NCBI GenBank assembly: GCA_002389505.1
Contig: DGPA01000019.1
Coordinates: forward strand, 76,040 to 140,039
Reading direction: 5' to 3'
Length of the DNA stretch: 64,000 nt
Source of the DNA: Halieaceae bacterium UBA4452
GTDB taxonomy: Bacteria; Pseudomonadota; Gammaproteobacteria; Pseudomonadales; Halieaceae
Made by a program: the position numbers and the translations under genes. Below, in pieces: positions 42,353-51,147 of the stretch. Each line of letters opens with the position of its first letter. The first letter of the stretch is position 1. The notes under the pieces were generated by a model. The model ran no database searches. It worked only from the letters and a program-made list of their open reading frames with translations, and was not told the origin of the DNA.

Positions 42353-43756
42353 TTACCGTTTCCTTACCAAAGTTAGGAAGCCAAGATGGAGTACAAAAGG
42401 CAGCATCCGCTCGACGACATCCCCAGGCGCGCTAGGTAACAGAGAGAGAAGTACAGCACTGCCAAAGCCTAGCCACAACCCTATAATCCAATGATTCTCT
42501 GCAATCTTCCAGTGCAGGACCCTGACAATTACCATAGGGCCAAACGCCGCACCGAGGGCCACCCAAGCAAATAATACCCGATTAAAAATTTGTGAGGGTA
42601 GGTAAAGGGCGATTAGCGAGGCAGCAATAACGACAGCGGCAACGGCAGCCCGACCAATAAGCACTCGATAGGCCGGTAGGCGCTTGCTCAGGCCAAGATC
42701 ATGGGCGAGGACGCTGGCGCTCACGAGTAGCTGACTGTCTGCGGTAGACATGATCGCGGAAATGACGGCGGCCATGAGAATCCCGGCCATCACAGGAGGT
42801 AACACGTCCTCTGCAAGAGCGAAAAAAATTTGTTCGGGATCGGCGATCTCAGGCATCAGCAGTCGACCCATTAACCCCAGTATTGCCATACCAAACCAGA
42901 CGAGGACATACCAGACGGATGTGATGATGGTGGCTTGAAGTCGGGCCTTGTCATCGCGCAGTGCCATGAACCTTACCAGCAGATGTGGCTGCCCAAAGGT
43001 TGATAGGCCCGTTGCGAGTCCACCGGCAACGATTCCAGCGGCCGTAAGCCAAGGAGCGTTACCCGTAAGACTCATCTGTTCAGGGGTGGAAACCTGTGCT
43101 AATCCAGCCCAGAGAGCTTCGGGCCCACCCACCACCTGAAGCGTTGCCAGCGGCAGAATAACGGCGGCGAGGACCATGACGAGTCCCTGAATGGTGTCGG
43201 TCACGCTGACGGCCCAAAACCCCCCGAGCCAGGTATAGACTAAGACTATGGCAGCGCCGATCAGTATGGCGTTGGTGGCCGCCAAATCAAACACGCTCGC
43301 AAACGCCGTACCCGCTCCTTGGAATTGAGCGGCGATGTAAAATATGAAGCAGAATAATATGACAAAAGCGACTGATTGTGTCAGTCGCCAACGTGCCGCA
43401 CCCTCCACATCTAGGGTGAGGAAGTCAGTGAGTGTTAACAGATTATTGACCTTACTGGCCAATTGGACGGGCTTGGCGAGCACCATCCAGGCTGCCACCA
43501 TGCCTAGCAGGGCGCCCAAAATTAGCCAGAGTACTGAAATCCCCAGTACGAAGGCTGCACCACTCAATCCGAGTAACGTCCATGCAGAACAGGCACTCGC
43601 ACTGTAAGAAATGGCTGCCACCCAAGGACCGAGCTGTCGATCTCCCAGAAAAAAACCGGTATCGGACTGTGTACGACGAGACGCCCACAAACCAATGGCT
43701 ATTAGCAACAATTTGTAAGTAAGAAGGGTTACGACAATGACGGTGGTAGTTGCCAC
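42353..43756 (-). CDS. Sodium:solute symporter (SSS family, PutP-like)
   Basis: The 467 aa protein has about 13 hydrophobic helices and SSS signatures: G-F-F-L-G-D-R-Q-L-G-P-W, S-A-S-A-C-S-A-W-T-L-L-G, G-L-S-T-F-G-Q-P-H-L-L-V-R-F-M-A and S-A-I-M-S-T-A-D-S-Q-L-L-V. It imports a solute with Na+. GTG 43756 with TGGAG six bases before it gives a normal N-terminus; a longer frame would add 55 unlike residues. Its oxidase neighbour suggests that the imported solute, or a product of it, is oxidised next. Confidence 0.84.
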   Translation of the reverse strand: MATTTVIVVTLLTYKLLLIAIGLWASRRTQSDTGFFLGDRQLGPWVAAISYSASACSAWTLLGLSGAAFVLGISVLWLILGALLGMVAAWMVLAKPVQLASKVNNLLTLTDFLTLDVEGAARWRLTQSVAFVILFCFIFYIAAQFQGAGTAFASVFDLAATNAILIGAAIVLVYTWLGGFWAVSVTDTIQGLVMVLAAVILPLATLQVVGGPEALWAGLAQVSTPEQMSLTGNAPWLTAAGIVAGGLATGLSTFGQPHLLVRFMALRDDKARLQATIITSVWYVLVWFGMAILGLMGRLLMPEIADPEQIFFALAEDVLPPVMAGILMAAVISAIMSTADSQLLVSASVLAHDLGLSKRLPAYRVLIGRAAVAAVVIAASLIALYLPSQIFNRVLFAWVALGAAFGPMVIVRVLHWKIAENHWIIGLWLGFGSAVLLSLLPSAPGDVVERMLPFVLHLGFLTLVRKR

Positions 43757-43877
43757 GCGGGTCTCCAGGTGGTCAATCAAGCGCCCGAAGGGACGACACT
43801 GGCAGTAAGGATCGAGTGAATAGCGCCACGCTAGTAGAGTGGGGCTATTGCTATGAGAGCCGCCTGGATCCCCTGTC

Positions 43878-43904
43878 TTGATGCCGATTTCTTGGCAGTA
43901 TAAT
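43878..43904 (+). promoter_or_regulatory. Predicted promoter for the VOC-leuCD operon
   Basis: TTGATG (43878-43883), a 15-base spacer and a perfect TATAAT (43899-43904) lie 57 bp before the VOC start. The spacer is short, so the -35 call is tentative. Confidence 0.38.
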
Positions 43905-43961
43905 CGCAAATGCCGCACCAATGGGTGTACTATTTAATGAAAGTTTACGGGAGGCATTGCA

Positions 43962-44903
43962 ATGGGACGGCGCGGTTTTACCGAAGTGGTCATGACGACG
44001 GCGAACGCAGCGCGCCTGAGCGATTTTTTTATTACCCTGGGCTGGACCCATAAGCGTTTGCCGGTAACCCAGGACAGCCGTGAGTACTTCGATCTTCATC
44101 AAGCTTGCAGCGACAACTACCTGCTCACCCACCCGGTTGAGGATTGCACAGTGCGGCTATTGGAGGTGCCTACCGATACGCCAGTTTGGCGCCCCCTCGA
44201 TACGGAGCTGATTGTCCCGGGGGGACTGTTTGATATCAATATGCGAACCCATCGCAGCGATGTTGCCGTGTCTTTGCTAAAGGATCATGGGTGGACGCCT
44301 CTCACTGAACCCTTGCCTTGGCAGTTTGGTGACAATTCGGTCAAAGAGTTCCTGGCTATGCAAGATGACGGGGTGGTATTGGCGGTCATGGAGCGGATCA
44401 GTCCACCACTACCCGGACCGCCCTTGGAGGGAATGAGCGATATATTTAACGCAACGCAAATTGTCCAAGACCATGATAGGACCCTTGAGTTTCTAGAAGT
44501 TCTCGGCTTTAACACCTTTGTTGATTTTAGCGGCCCTCTGCCGGGTGAGGGTGCTAGGGTGCTTAACTTGGAAGACTACAGCGACGAGGAAGGGCATATC
44601 CGTCTCACCATCTCGCATCCCGATGGTTTGATGCAGGGCTCTATAGAGGTCATCAGCACACCCCATCAACAGCGATCGACCCTAACCCCTATTAATGGCG
44701 GTCGCCGCGGTCTCTCTGCCCTCCGAATCCCCTGTGCCAATATACAGGCAACCTTTTCAACCCTTGTCGACTCCCCTTGGGTTGATGCCGTTCACAAGCC
44801 CCTCAAAAAGCGAGACCTAGGGGGTAATGACGGCTGGTGTTTTGCGGTGCTCACGCCTGACGGTGCTCGCTTGGACGTGTACGAGGCCGATGAGGTCTTA
44901 TAG
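43962..44903 (+). CDS. Two-domain VOC protein 2
   Basis: The 313 aa protein has two vicinal-oxygen-chelate halves: F-T-E-V-V-M-T-T-A-N-A-A-R-L-S-D-F-F near residue 6 and A-T-Q-I-V-Q-D-H-D-R-T-L-E-F-L-E-V-L-G-F near residue 165. The linker M-E-R-I-S-P-P-L-P-G matches the exported VOC protein at 30913-31971, so these are paralogues. Family roles include dioxygenases and isomerases; no substrate is inferred. GGGAGG precedes the ATG. It is followed after 3 bp by a third VOC gene. Confidence 0.75.
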   Translation: MGRRGFTEVVMTTANAARLSDFFITLGWTHKRLPVTQDSREYFDLHQACSDNYLLTHPVEDCTVRLLEVPTDTPVWRPLDTELIVPGGLFDINMRTHRSDVAVSLLKDHGWTPLTEPLPWQFGDNSVKEFLAMQDDGVVLAVMERISPPLPGPPLEGMSDIFNATQIVQDHDRTLEFLEVLGFNTFVDFSGPLPGEGARVLNLEDYSDEEGHIRLTISHPDGLMQGSIEVISTPHQQRSTLTPINGGRRGLSALRIPCANIQATFSTLVDSPWVDAVHKPLKKRDLGGNDGWCFAVLTPDGARLDVYEADEVL

Positions 44904-44906
44904 CTT

Positions 44907-45776
44907 ATGCTGAAGTCTATTTTGCTGATCTGGGCATTGGCTGTAGAACCCGAGGCCGTAGCGGCGGTGTATGCGCACGAACTGGATTATGTCCTGGGTG
45001 AGTCGGGAGTCGTTGCTCCCGCCCTGGCCCATGCCTTGAAACGCCCAGAGTTAGCTGGACGGCGTTATCAAACGGTTTACCCGCCTACTGGCCCCCAGGT
45101 CGGCATTCGCTGGGTCGAGGGTGGTGCCCCAGCGCATCGACCTATGCGCCGAGTAGGGTGGAGCGCCATTGAATTATTAGTGGCTGACCCCGACAGCTTG
45201 GTGGATCAGTTAACGGCTGCAGGATTTGAGCATCTTCACGGTCCGGCCTATCTGACGGACCAGAACAATATTCGCGCGGCTCAGCTCATTGGGCCTGCGC
45301 ATGAATTGCTTTATGTCACACACATTGAGGATCCGTCACGATCGCTTCTGCAGGTGGCGCGACCATCGAGCCCGGTTGGCCACCCCTTCATTATGGTGGC
45401 CGGTAGCCGCAATTTAGAAGCGACCCAGGCATTCTTTGAGCGTTATTTTGCCAATACGCTAACGAATCGCATTCCCTTTCGTATCGATGTCCTCTCTGAC
45501 GCCTATGACTTGCCGGGAGCGACTCTACACGAATTGGCGCTAGTAAAATTTGCTGAACCCTTTGGCTTGGAGTTTGATCAGTATCCAGCGCAGGCCAAGG
45601 CCCAACCGTTGCCTTTAGAGGAGCGAGGCGGGATCATCTTGGTCACGGTATCTGCAGAGCCCGGGCCTAAAACTGGCGAACTACCTTGGGCTGTGTCCTA
45701 TGACGACGACGGTGAGCCAAGGGGTGGTATTGTCATTTTGCCCTCCGGGACACCACTTGAGGTGCGATTCGAATGA
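44907..45776 (+). CDS. VOC-like protein 3
   Basis: The 289 aa protein starts three bases after the previous stop. The first half is modified (V-A-A-V-Y-A-H-E-L-D-Y-V-L-G, V-G-W-S-A-I-E-L-L-V-A-D-P-D) and a second VOC-like half follows (G-H-P-F-I-M-V-A-G-S-R-N-L-E-A-T-Q-A-F-F). It belongs to the broad VOC group but not to the close pair above. Operon position before the leuCD-like genes suggests a function in the same pathway. The assignment is moderate. Confidence 0.65.
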   Translation: MLKSILLIWALAVEPEAVAAVYAHELDYVLGESGVVAPALAHALKRPELAGRRYQTVYPPTGPQVGIRWVEGGAPAHRPMRRVGWSAIELLVADPDSLVDQLTAAGFEHLHGPAYLTDQNNIRAAQLIGPAHELLYVTHIEDPSRSLLQVARPSSPVGHPFIMVAGSRNLEATQAFFERYFANTLTNRIPFRIDVLSDAYDLPGATLHELALVKFAEPFGLEFDQYPAQAKAQPLPLEERGGIILVTVSAEPGPKTGELPWAVSYDDDGEPRGGIVILPSGTPLEVRFE

Positions 45777-45864
45777 CGTATGCCCTATACAGCTCCCTGC
45801 TAGTCGGGACGTCGCCTGTTTCGACTATCCCGCCTAGCCCCCTGTTGGCTGGGTAAGTCGACAG

Positions 45865-47271
45865 ATGCCTGAAACGCTGTTCGATAAGCTATGGCGTGCG
45901 CATGAGATTTGTCAGCTTTCAGATCAACAAAGCCTTATATACGTCGATCGAATAGTCCTCCACGAGCGCACGGGCAGTATCGCACTCGCTAGCCTAGCGG
46001 CGAGAGGACGGGCGGTAAGGCAGCGACGCCATGCCTTTTGCACTATGGATCATATTATTGATACGACACCTGGCCGCAATGACAACACGCGCATGCCGGG
46101 GGGTCGTGATTTTATTATTGCTACTCGTACCGCCGCGCAAGAAATGGATATTACGCTGTTTGATATTAACGATCCGGATCAAGGTATCGTCCATGTGATC
46201 TCGCCAGAGCTCGGTATTGCTCAACCTGGAGCGACCTTGGTGTGCCCCGATAGTCACACCTGTTCGCTGGGTGGTTTGGGAGCATTGGCTTGGGGTGTGG
46301 GATCCACTGAGGCGACACATGCCCTTGCCACTAGCACCCTCCGAGTTCGGCGGCCCGGTAACCATAGAATCGAATTTGTAGGTGATCTACCCGCGGCTGC
46401 CACAGCCAAAGATATGATTTTATTTGTCATTCGAGAGCTGTCTGCTGCTGGTGGTGCGGGTCAGGCATTGGAATTTGCTGGCGCAGCAGTGCGTCAGCTG
46501 TCGGTAGAGGGTCGGCTCACCCTGTGCAATATGGCAACCGAACTCGCTGCTTTTACCGCGGTGATTGCTCCCGATCAAACAGTATTCGATTACCTTAAGG
46601 GTCGCCCTTATGCCCCTACCGCCGCCTATTGGCAAGCTGCGGAAACCCATTGGCGGACGTTTTTTTCAGACCCCACTGCGCGCTTTGATCATGAAACAAC
46701 GCTGTCTATCAGTCATCTAAAACCGCAGCTCAGTTGGGGGACTAGTCCCCAGCACAGTATGGATTGGGATGCCACGATTCCTGATCCAGAACAGGCGGGT
46801 GATGCGGTTACCCGTGACGCTTGGCGTCAAGCTCAGCGATACATGCACTTACAGCCGAGGTCTCGACTGTCTGATTACCGTATTGACGCCGCGTTTATCG
46901 GTTCGTGCACTAACAGTCGGTTATCGGACTTGCGTATGGCGGGCGATTATTTACGCCGTTCAGGTTTTCGAGTGGCTCCCGGGGTCAAAGCGTTGTGCGT
47001 ACCGGGCAGCGGCAGGGTCAAGCGCGCCGCAGAGGCGGAGGGGCTTGATGAGGTATTTCGTAGCGCCGGCTTTGAATGGCGTGAGCCCGGCTGCTCACTG
47101 TGTTTTTACGCGGGTGGGGAACATTTTGATGAGGGTGCTCGAGTGGTCTCCACCACCAACCGCAATTTTGAAGGCCGCCAAGGGCTACAGGTGCGGACGC
47201 ATTTAGCCAGTCCTCTGAGTGTGGTGGCCAGTGCCTGTGCCGGCTATTTAACCGCAGCAGGACCTCATTGA
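45865..47271 (+). CDS. 3-isopropylmalate dehydratase large subunit-like hydro-lyase (LeuC family)
   Basis: The 468 aa aconitase-family protein has the [4Fe-4S] ligands in G-S-C-T-N-S-R near residue 350 and P-G-C-S-L-C-F near residue 410. The fold markers V-C-P-D-S-H-T-C, G-V-G-S-T-E-A-T-H, G-R-L-T-L-C-N-M and S-W-G-T-S-P-Q are all present. Compared with biosynthetic LeuC, C-S-L-C-F-Y-A-G-G replaces the usual C-S-M-C-L-x-M-N. No leuA or leuB is present nearby, and VOC, CoA-transferase and lyase genes are. I therefore think it isomerises another 2-hydroxy diacid; leucine synthesis remains possible. It shares one base with the small-subunit start (TGATG). Confidence 0.82.
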   Translation: MPETLFDKLWRAHEICQLSDQQSLIYVDRIVLHERTGSIALASLAARGRAVRQRRHAFCTMDHIIDTTPGRNDNTRMPGGRDFIIATRTAAQEMDITLFDINDPDQGIVHVISPELGIAQPGATLVCPDSHTCSLGGLGALAWGVGSTEATHALATSTLRVRRPGNHRIEFVGDLPAAATAKDMILFVIRELSAAGGAGQALEFAGAAVRQLSVEGRLTLCNMATELAAFTAVIAPDQTVFDYLKGRPYAPTAAYWQAAETHWRTFFSDPTARFDHETTLSISHLKPQLSWGTSPQHSMDWDATIPDPEQAGDAVTRDAWRQAQRYMHLQPRSRLSDYRIDAAFIGSCTNSRLSDLRMAGDYLRRSGFRVAPGVKALCVPGSGRVKRAAEAEGLDEVFRSAGFEWREPGCSLCFYAGGEHFDEGARVVSTTNRNFEGRQGLQVRTHLASPLSVVASACAGYLTAAGPH

Positions 47272-47897
47272 TGCAGGGCTTCCAGTCACACACTGGGGTT
47301 ATGATGCCCCTGCTCCGAGACAACGTAGATACTGACGTGATCATCCCCTCCAGGGAGATGCGGACAGTGTCTAAAACGGGTTTGCTTGAGGGGCTTTTTG
47401 CACCTTGGCGTTATCTACAGGTCGACGAGCGGGTACCCAATACTGATTTTCCAATGAATCAGTCGAGCTTTAACGGTGCCTCTATTCTCCTAGCAGGCAC
47501 CAACTTTGGGTGCGGTTCCTCTAGGGAACACGCGGTCTGGGCGCTCATGGAAGCAGGTTTTCGCGTGGTCATCGCGGAGTCTTTTGCCACGATATTTTTT
47601 AATAATGCGCTGCGGAACGGGTTATTGCCAGTAGCCTTGAGTCGAGAGGCTTTGATCGATCTCATGGAGTGGTGTGCTATCGATCCGCAGGTCCATAGGC
47701 CCACCGTAGATCTCCAGACAGGTACCGTGGAGGCGGGTCATCAACAGATCATGTTCGAGATGGCGTCGGATGCCCGCACCATGCTGTTGAGCGGACTCGA
47801 TGAAATCGGTCTGACCGAGCAAAACAGGGACGCCATCGAGACATTTGAGAACCAAGATAGGCAACGTCGGCCATGGATTTACCTTGATCAGCGTTAA
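47271..47897 (+). CDS. 3-isopropylmalate dehydratase small subunit-like (LeuD family)
   Basis: The 208 aa protein carries the LeuD swivel-domain motifs D-N-V-D-T-D-V-I-I-P, F-G-C-G-S-S-R-E-H-A-V-W-A-L near residue 80 and F-F-N-N-A-L-R-N-G-L-L-P. The S-S-R-E-H-A loop binds substrate. It forms the hydro-lyase with the preceding subunit. A TTG one codon earlier is possible. It ends tail-to-tail with the CoA-transferase gene, overlapping by 4 bp. Confidence 0.85.
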   Translation: MQGFQSHTGVMMPLLRDNVDTDVIIPSREMRTVSKTGLLEGLFAPWRYLQVDERVPNTDFPMNQSSFNGASILLAGTNFGCGSSREHAVWALMEAGFRVVIAESFATIFFNNALRNGLLPVALSREALIDLMEWCAIDPQVHRPTVDLQTGTVEAGHQQIMFEMASDARTMLLSGLDEIGLTEQNRDAIETFENQDRQRRPWIYLDQR

Positions 47898-49138
47898 CCG
47901 CTGTCTGCCGTCTCAACGATGCCGCGTGCCACAAGATCTAGCAGGGTTTCCTCGTCGATACCCAGCTCGGTTAAGACCGCCGCGCTGTGTTCACCGACCG
48001 AGGGTAATCCTAGAGCGTTACCCACGCGATCGTGGTCAAACTGCAGGGGCAGTGCTGGAAGACTGGCAGTCTTGCCGCGGTTATCGCCCTCGGTGAGGGT
48101 GACATCAACGAGGCCTCCCGACTGCAAGAGGTGAGGATCGGTAAAAAGATCTCCCGGTCGATTTATGGGTGCAAAGGGTAGGCCGGCGCGCTCTAAACGG
48201 GCACACAGTTCCTTCAATGGTAGCGGGTTAAAAAGTATTTTGATGGCAGACAGGAGTGAGGCTCGCGCGCTGACGCGTCCTGCATTAGTGGCTAATCCCG
48301 GATCTTCAGACCAAGCCGCGCAGCTAAACTCGGTGCAGAATCGCTGCCATAGCTGATCGCTAACAATGCCGACGAAAACCTGCTCCCCTGAGTCTAAGTC
48401 AAAAATATCGTAGATCGCCCAGGCTGACTGCCGCACCGGCATGGGTGGTGGTGGAGAGCCACTAACGACCTCCTGCGCCATGTGCTGCCCGACGAGGAAG
48501 GCGGTCGTTTCAAACAGTGAGCTTGTAACGTGACAGCCGTGACCCGTCAGCTCGCGTTCCCGAAGAGCCGCGAGAATACCAATGACACCAAACAGCCCGC
48601 CGGTCACATCGATAACCGAGGATCCGGCGCGTAAAGGTTGGCCAGGGGGTCCCGTCATATAGGCGAGGCCTCCCATCATTTGGGTGACTTCATCAAGGGC
48701 GACCCTGTTTTCATAAGGCCCAGATAAAAAGCCTTTGAGTGAGCAATAGATCAGATTGGGTTGGCGAGCTGATAGACATCCATAGTCAAGCCCAAGCTTA
48801 TCGAGCGCTCCTGGTCGAAAATTTTCCACCAAGATGTCCGTCTCAGCGATCAAGCGGCGGGCGATCTCCAGACCTTCCTCACTTTTTAAGTCGAGGCTGA
48901 GCGATCGCTTGTTTCGGTTGTACATTGGAAAGTATCCGGCTCCTGAACCCTTGAGCTGCCTCGTTTTATCGCCTCCCAGGGGCTCTATTTTGGTTACCTT
49001 TGCCCCGAGGTCTGCGAGGATGAGGCCAACGGTGGGACCCATCACCATATGGGTGAACTCAACGGCGGTGAGTCCCTCCAAGGGACGTCGATGGGTCAAA
49101 GGGGACGTGGGATTCATTTTCCGACAGCTCTCAGGCAT
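47894..49138 (-). CDS. Family III (CaiB/BaiF) CoA transferase
   Basis: The 414 aa protein shows the class III CoA-transferase core: E-F-T-H-M-V-M-G-P-T-V-G-L-I-L-A-D-L-G-A near residue 30, I-E-P-L-G-G-D-K-T-R, Y-N-R-N-K-R-S-L-S-L-D-L, E-N-F-R-P-G and a candidate catalytic Asp in V-A-L-D-E-V-T-Q-M-M-G-G. It moves CoA between carboxylic acids, often activating a dicarboxylate for cleavage. Beside a LeuCD-like hydratase and an HMG-CoA-lyase-like gene it fits an acid-activation step. ATG 49117 is an alternative start. It is divergent from the reductase gene 42 bp away. Confidence 0.85.
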   Translation of the reverse strand: MPESCRKMNPTSPLTHRRPLEGLTAVEFTHMVMGPTVGLILADLGAKVTKIEPLGGDKTRQLKGSGAGYFPMYNRNKRSLSLDLKSEEGLEIARRLIAETDILVENFRPGALDKLGLDYGCLSARQPNLIYCSLKGFLSGPYENRVALDEVTQMMGGLAYMTGPPGQPLRAGSSVIDVTGGLFGVIGILAALRERELTGHGCHVTSSLFETTAFLVGQHMAQEVVSGSPPPPMPVRQSAWAIYDIFDLDSGEQVFVGIVSDQLWQRFCTEFSCAAWSEDPGLATNAGRVSARASLLSAIKILFNPLPLKELCARLERAGLPFAPINRPGDLFTDPHLLQSGGLVDVTLTEGDNRGKTASLPALPLQFDHDRVGNALGLPSVGEHSAAVLTELGIDEETLLDLVARGIVETADSG

Positions 49139-49180
49139 TTGTTATCATGGTATGCCAATGAGCTGATTTGAGTCCACTCT

Positions 49181-50209
49181 ATGACTGATGCCCACCAGTA
49201 TGCTAATGACTGCATGTTACTGCGTCGCAGACCTAGCGGGCTGCCCACCCTCGATTGTTTCGAAGCGTTTGTTCAGCCGCTGGCCCCTTTGGCGGCGGGT
49301 AAAGTTCGCTGCCAGACGCTTTACCTCTCGTTGGACCCCTATATTCGTTCAGTCATAGCAGGGAACCACATGGGTCATGGTATAGAGCCTGGGGAGGTGA
49401 TACCCGGAGAAACCGTTGCGCGAATTGTCGACAGCAACTGTTCTGACTGGCCCATTGGAACGCTGGTTCGCTGTGATGGTGGCTGGCAGCACTTTAGTGA
49501 CCACACGGCTGAGGACTTGCATCCACTGCCCCCGGGACTATTACATCCTTCCCTAGCGCTGTCGGTTCTGGGTATGCCAGGGCTTACGGCTTTTGCTGGT
49601 ATTCATCGTCTGGCTCAAGTGACAGTGGGTGATACCGTGGTCATTCCCGCGGCGGTGGGCGGTGTGGGTGCCATGGCCGGGCAGCTAGCCCGCTTGGCTG
49701 GGGCGAAAACAATAGCCATCACGTCGGGACAAAAAAAGCGGCAGATTGCCCTTGAACAACTAGGATACAGCGCGTGTATAGACCGTGATCAAGATGACGT
49801 AGCGACCGTCCTCGCTGCTGAGGCGCCAGAGGGTGTATCAGTCTATTTTGATTTGGTCGGTGATCCCTTGCTCACGACGGTGAGCCAACAGCTAGCGATA
49901 GGTGGGAGAATTGTATTGTGTGGGTTAATGGGGGATTACAATGGGATACAAAAAACCACCGGTCCACCACCCGGTTTATGGATCGGTAAGCGCGCCACAG
50001 TGAAGGGGCTCGTTGTTTATGACTTTGAACATGAGCGATCAGATTTCGAACAGGCCTATATACCACTGGTACGCGATGGAGTGATTCAAACCAATGAGGA
50101 ATTCCATGTGGGTCTAGCGTGTGCTCCAGAAGCCTTCTGTCGACTGATGCGTGGTGAGAATACTGGCAAGGTGGTGGTACAGCTAGCAGTGAGTGAACAG
50201 GGCGTATGA
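49181..50209 (+). CDS. NADP-dependent oxidoreductase, MDR family (prostaglandin reductase/CurA-like)
   Basis: The 342 aa zinc-free medium-chain reductase has Y-L-S-L-D-P-Y-I-R, G-M-P-G-L-T-A-F-A-G, the Rossmann turn A-A-V-G-G-V-G-A-M-A-G-Q-L-A, D-L-V-G-D-P and G-R-I-V-L-C-G-L-M. Relatives reduce activated C=C bonds of enones or alkenals with NADPH. It is the first of three coupled genes: its TGA overlaps the ATG of the lyase gene. Confidence 0.86.
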   Translation: MTDAHQYANDCMLLRRRPSGLPTLDCFEAFVQPLAPLAAGKVRCQTLYLSLDPYIRSVIAGNHMGHGIEPGEVIPGETVARIVDSNCSDWPIGTLVRCDGGWQHFSDHTAEDLHPLPPGLLHPSLALSVLGMPGLTAFAGIHRLAQVTVGDTVVIPAAVGGVGAMAGQLARLAGAKTIAITSGQKKRQIALEQLGYSACIDRDQDDVATVLAAEAPEGVSVYFDLVGDPLLTTVSQQLAIGGRIVLCGLMGDYNGIQKTTGPPPGLWIGKRATVKGLVVYDFEHERSDFEQAYIPLVRDGVIQTNEEFHVGLACAPEAFCRLMRGENTGKVVVQLAVSEQGV

Positions 50210-51147
50210 GGAAGTCAGTGACGATTAGTGAGGTCGGCTTGCGGGACGGCTTACAAAGTATTAGCACCATTATGCCAACCGAGGCAAAAGTAGAGTGGAT
50301 CGCCCGCGAGTATGAGGCAGGGGTGCGGGAGATCGAAGTGGGCTCCTTTGTCTCGACTGCGTTACTGCCACAAATGGCCGACACCGAAGCGGTCATCAAA
50401 GCGGCACTGAACTTTCCTGGCCTGATTGTGGCGGTACTGGTGCCTAATCGGCGTGGCTGCGAGGCGGCCATCGCCGCGGGCGCACACAAGATTTCACTGC
50501 CACTTTCGGTCAGTGAGACCCACAGTAAAAAAAACCTTAATCGCGGCCATCCGGCCATGCTGGCAGAGATCAGTGCTTGCCTAGACCTCGTCAATGCCCA
50601 GCCTAGCCATCAAAAACCTCACTTCGAAGTGGGTCTGGCGACCGCTTTTGGCTGTTCCATTGAGGGTGCTGTTAGCGCCCAACAGGTCTATGAGCTCGCG
50701 CAACAAGTCGTAGATAGAGGGGTTCCAGAGATAGGACTGTCGGACACTACGGGTATGGGCAATCCCACACAACTTGAGGAATTAGTGACGGGCATTTGGG
50801 ATCGACTGGGCAATCAAGTGCTCAGTTCGGTGCATTTACACAACACAAGGGGCCAAGGCCTGGCAAATGTACTCAAGGCAGTGGAGCTGGGTATTACGAC
50901 GATTGATAGTTCGCTGGGTGGCCTGGGGGGCTGTCCCTATGCGCCCGGGGCCAGCGGCAATATTGTTACCGAGGATCTTGTTTTTTTGCTGGAGTCCATG
51001 GGTTATCACACGGGGATTGACCTGGAAAAATTGTTAGCGGCTCGTCATGCGGTTGCGGCGCTGCTCCCTAGTGAGAGCTGGTATGGCTTTACCGCAGAGG
51101 CGGGGTTACCCACCGGTTGGGTACCCACGGTACCGACGAATGACTGA
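50206..51147 (+). CDS. Hydroxymethylglutaryl-CoA lyase-like enzyme
   Basis: The 313 aa TIM-barrel lyase has E-V-G-L-R-D-G-L-Q with the substrate Arg/Asp, G-S-F-V-S, L-S-D-T-T-G, the metal ligands in H-L-H-N-T-R-G and the catalytic Cys in L-G-G-C-P-Y-A-P-G-A-S-G-N. HMG-CoA lyase cuts HMG-CoA to acetoacetate and acetyl-CoA. Relatives cleave other 3-hydroxy-3-alkyl diacid CoA esters, and the context (LeuCD-like, CoA transferase) makes a related substrate plausible. It overlaps both neighbours. Confidence 0.88.
   Translation: MRKSVTISEVGLRDGLQSISTIMPTEAKVEWIAREYEAGVREIEVGSFVSTALLPQMADTEAVIKAALNFPGLIVAVLVPNRRGCEAAIAAGAHKISLPLSVSETHSKKNLNRGHPAMLAEISACLDLVNAQPSHQKPHFEVGLATAFGCSIEGAVSAQQVYELAQQVVDRGVPEIGLSDTTGMGNPTQLEELVTGIWDRLGNQVLSSVHLHNTRGQGLANVLKAVELGITTIDSSLGGLGGCPYAPGASGNIVTEDLVFLLESMGYHTGIDLEKLLAARHAVAALLPSESWYGFTAEAGLPTGWVPTVPTND

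Noticed and set aside
45865..47897. Leucine biosynthesis operon
   Set aside because: Only leuC- and leuD-like genes are present and the neighbours are catabolic, so the name leuCD was not used as a gene symbol.
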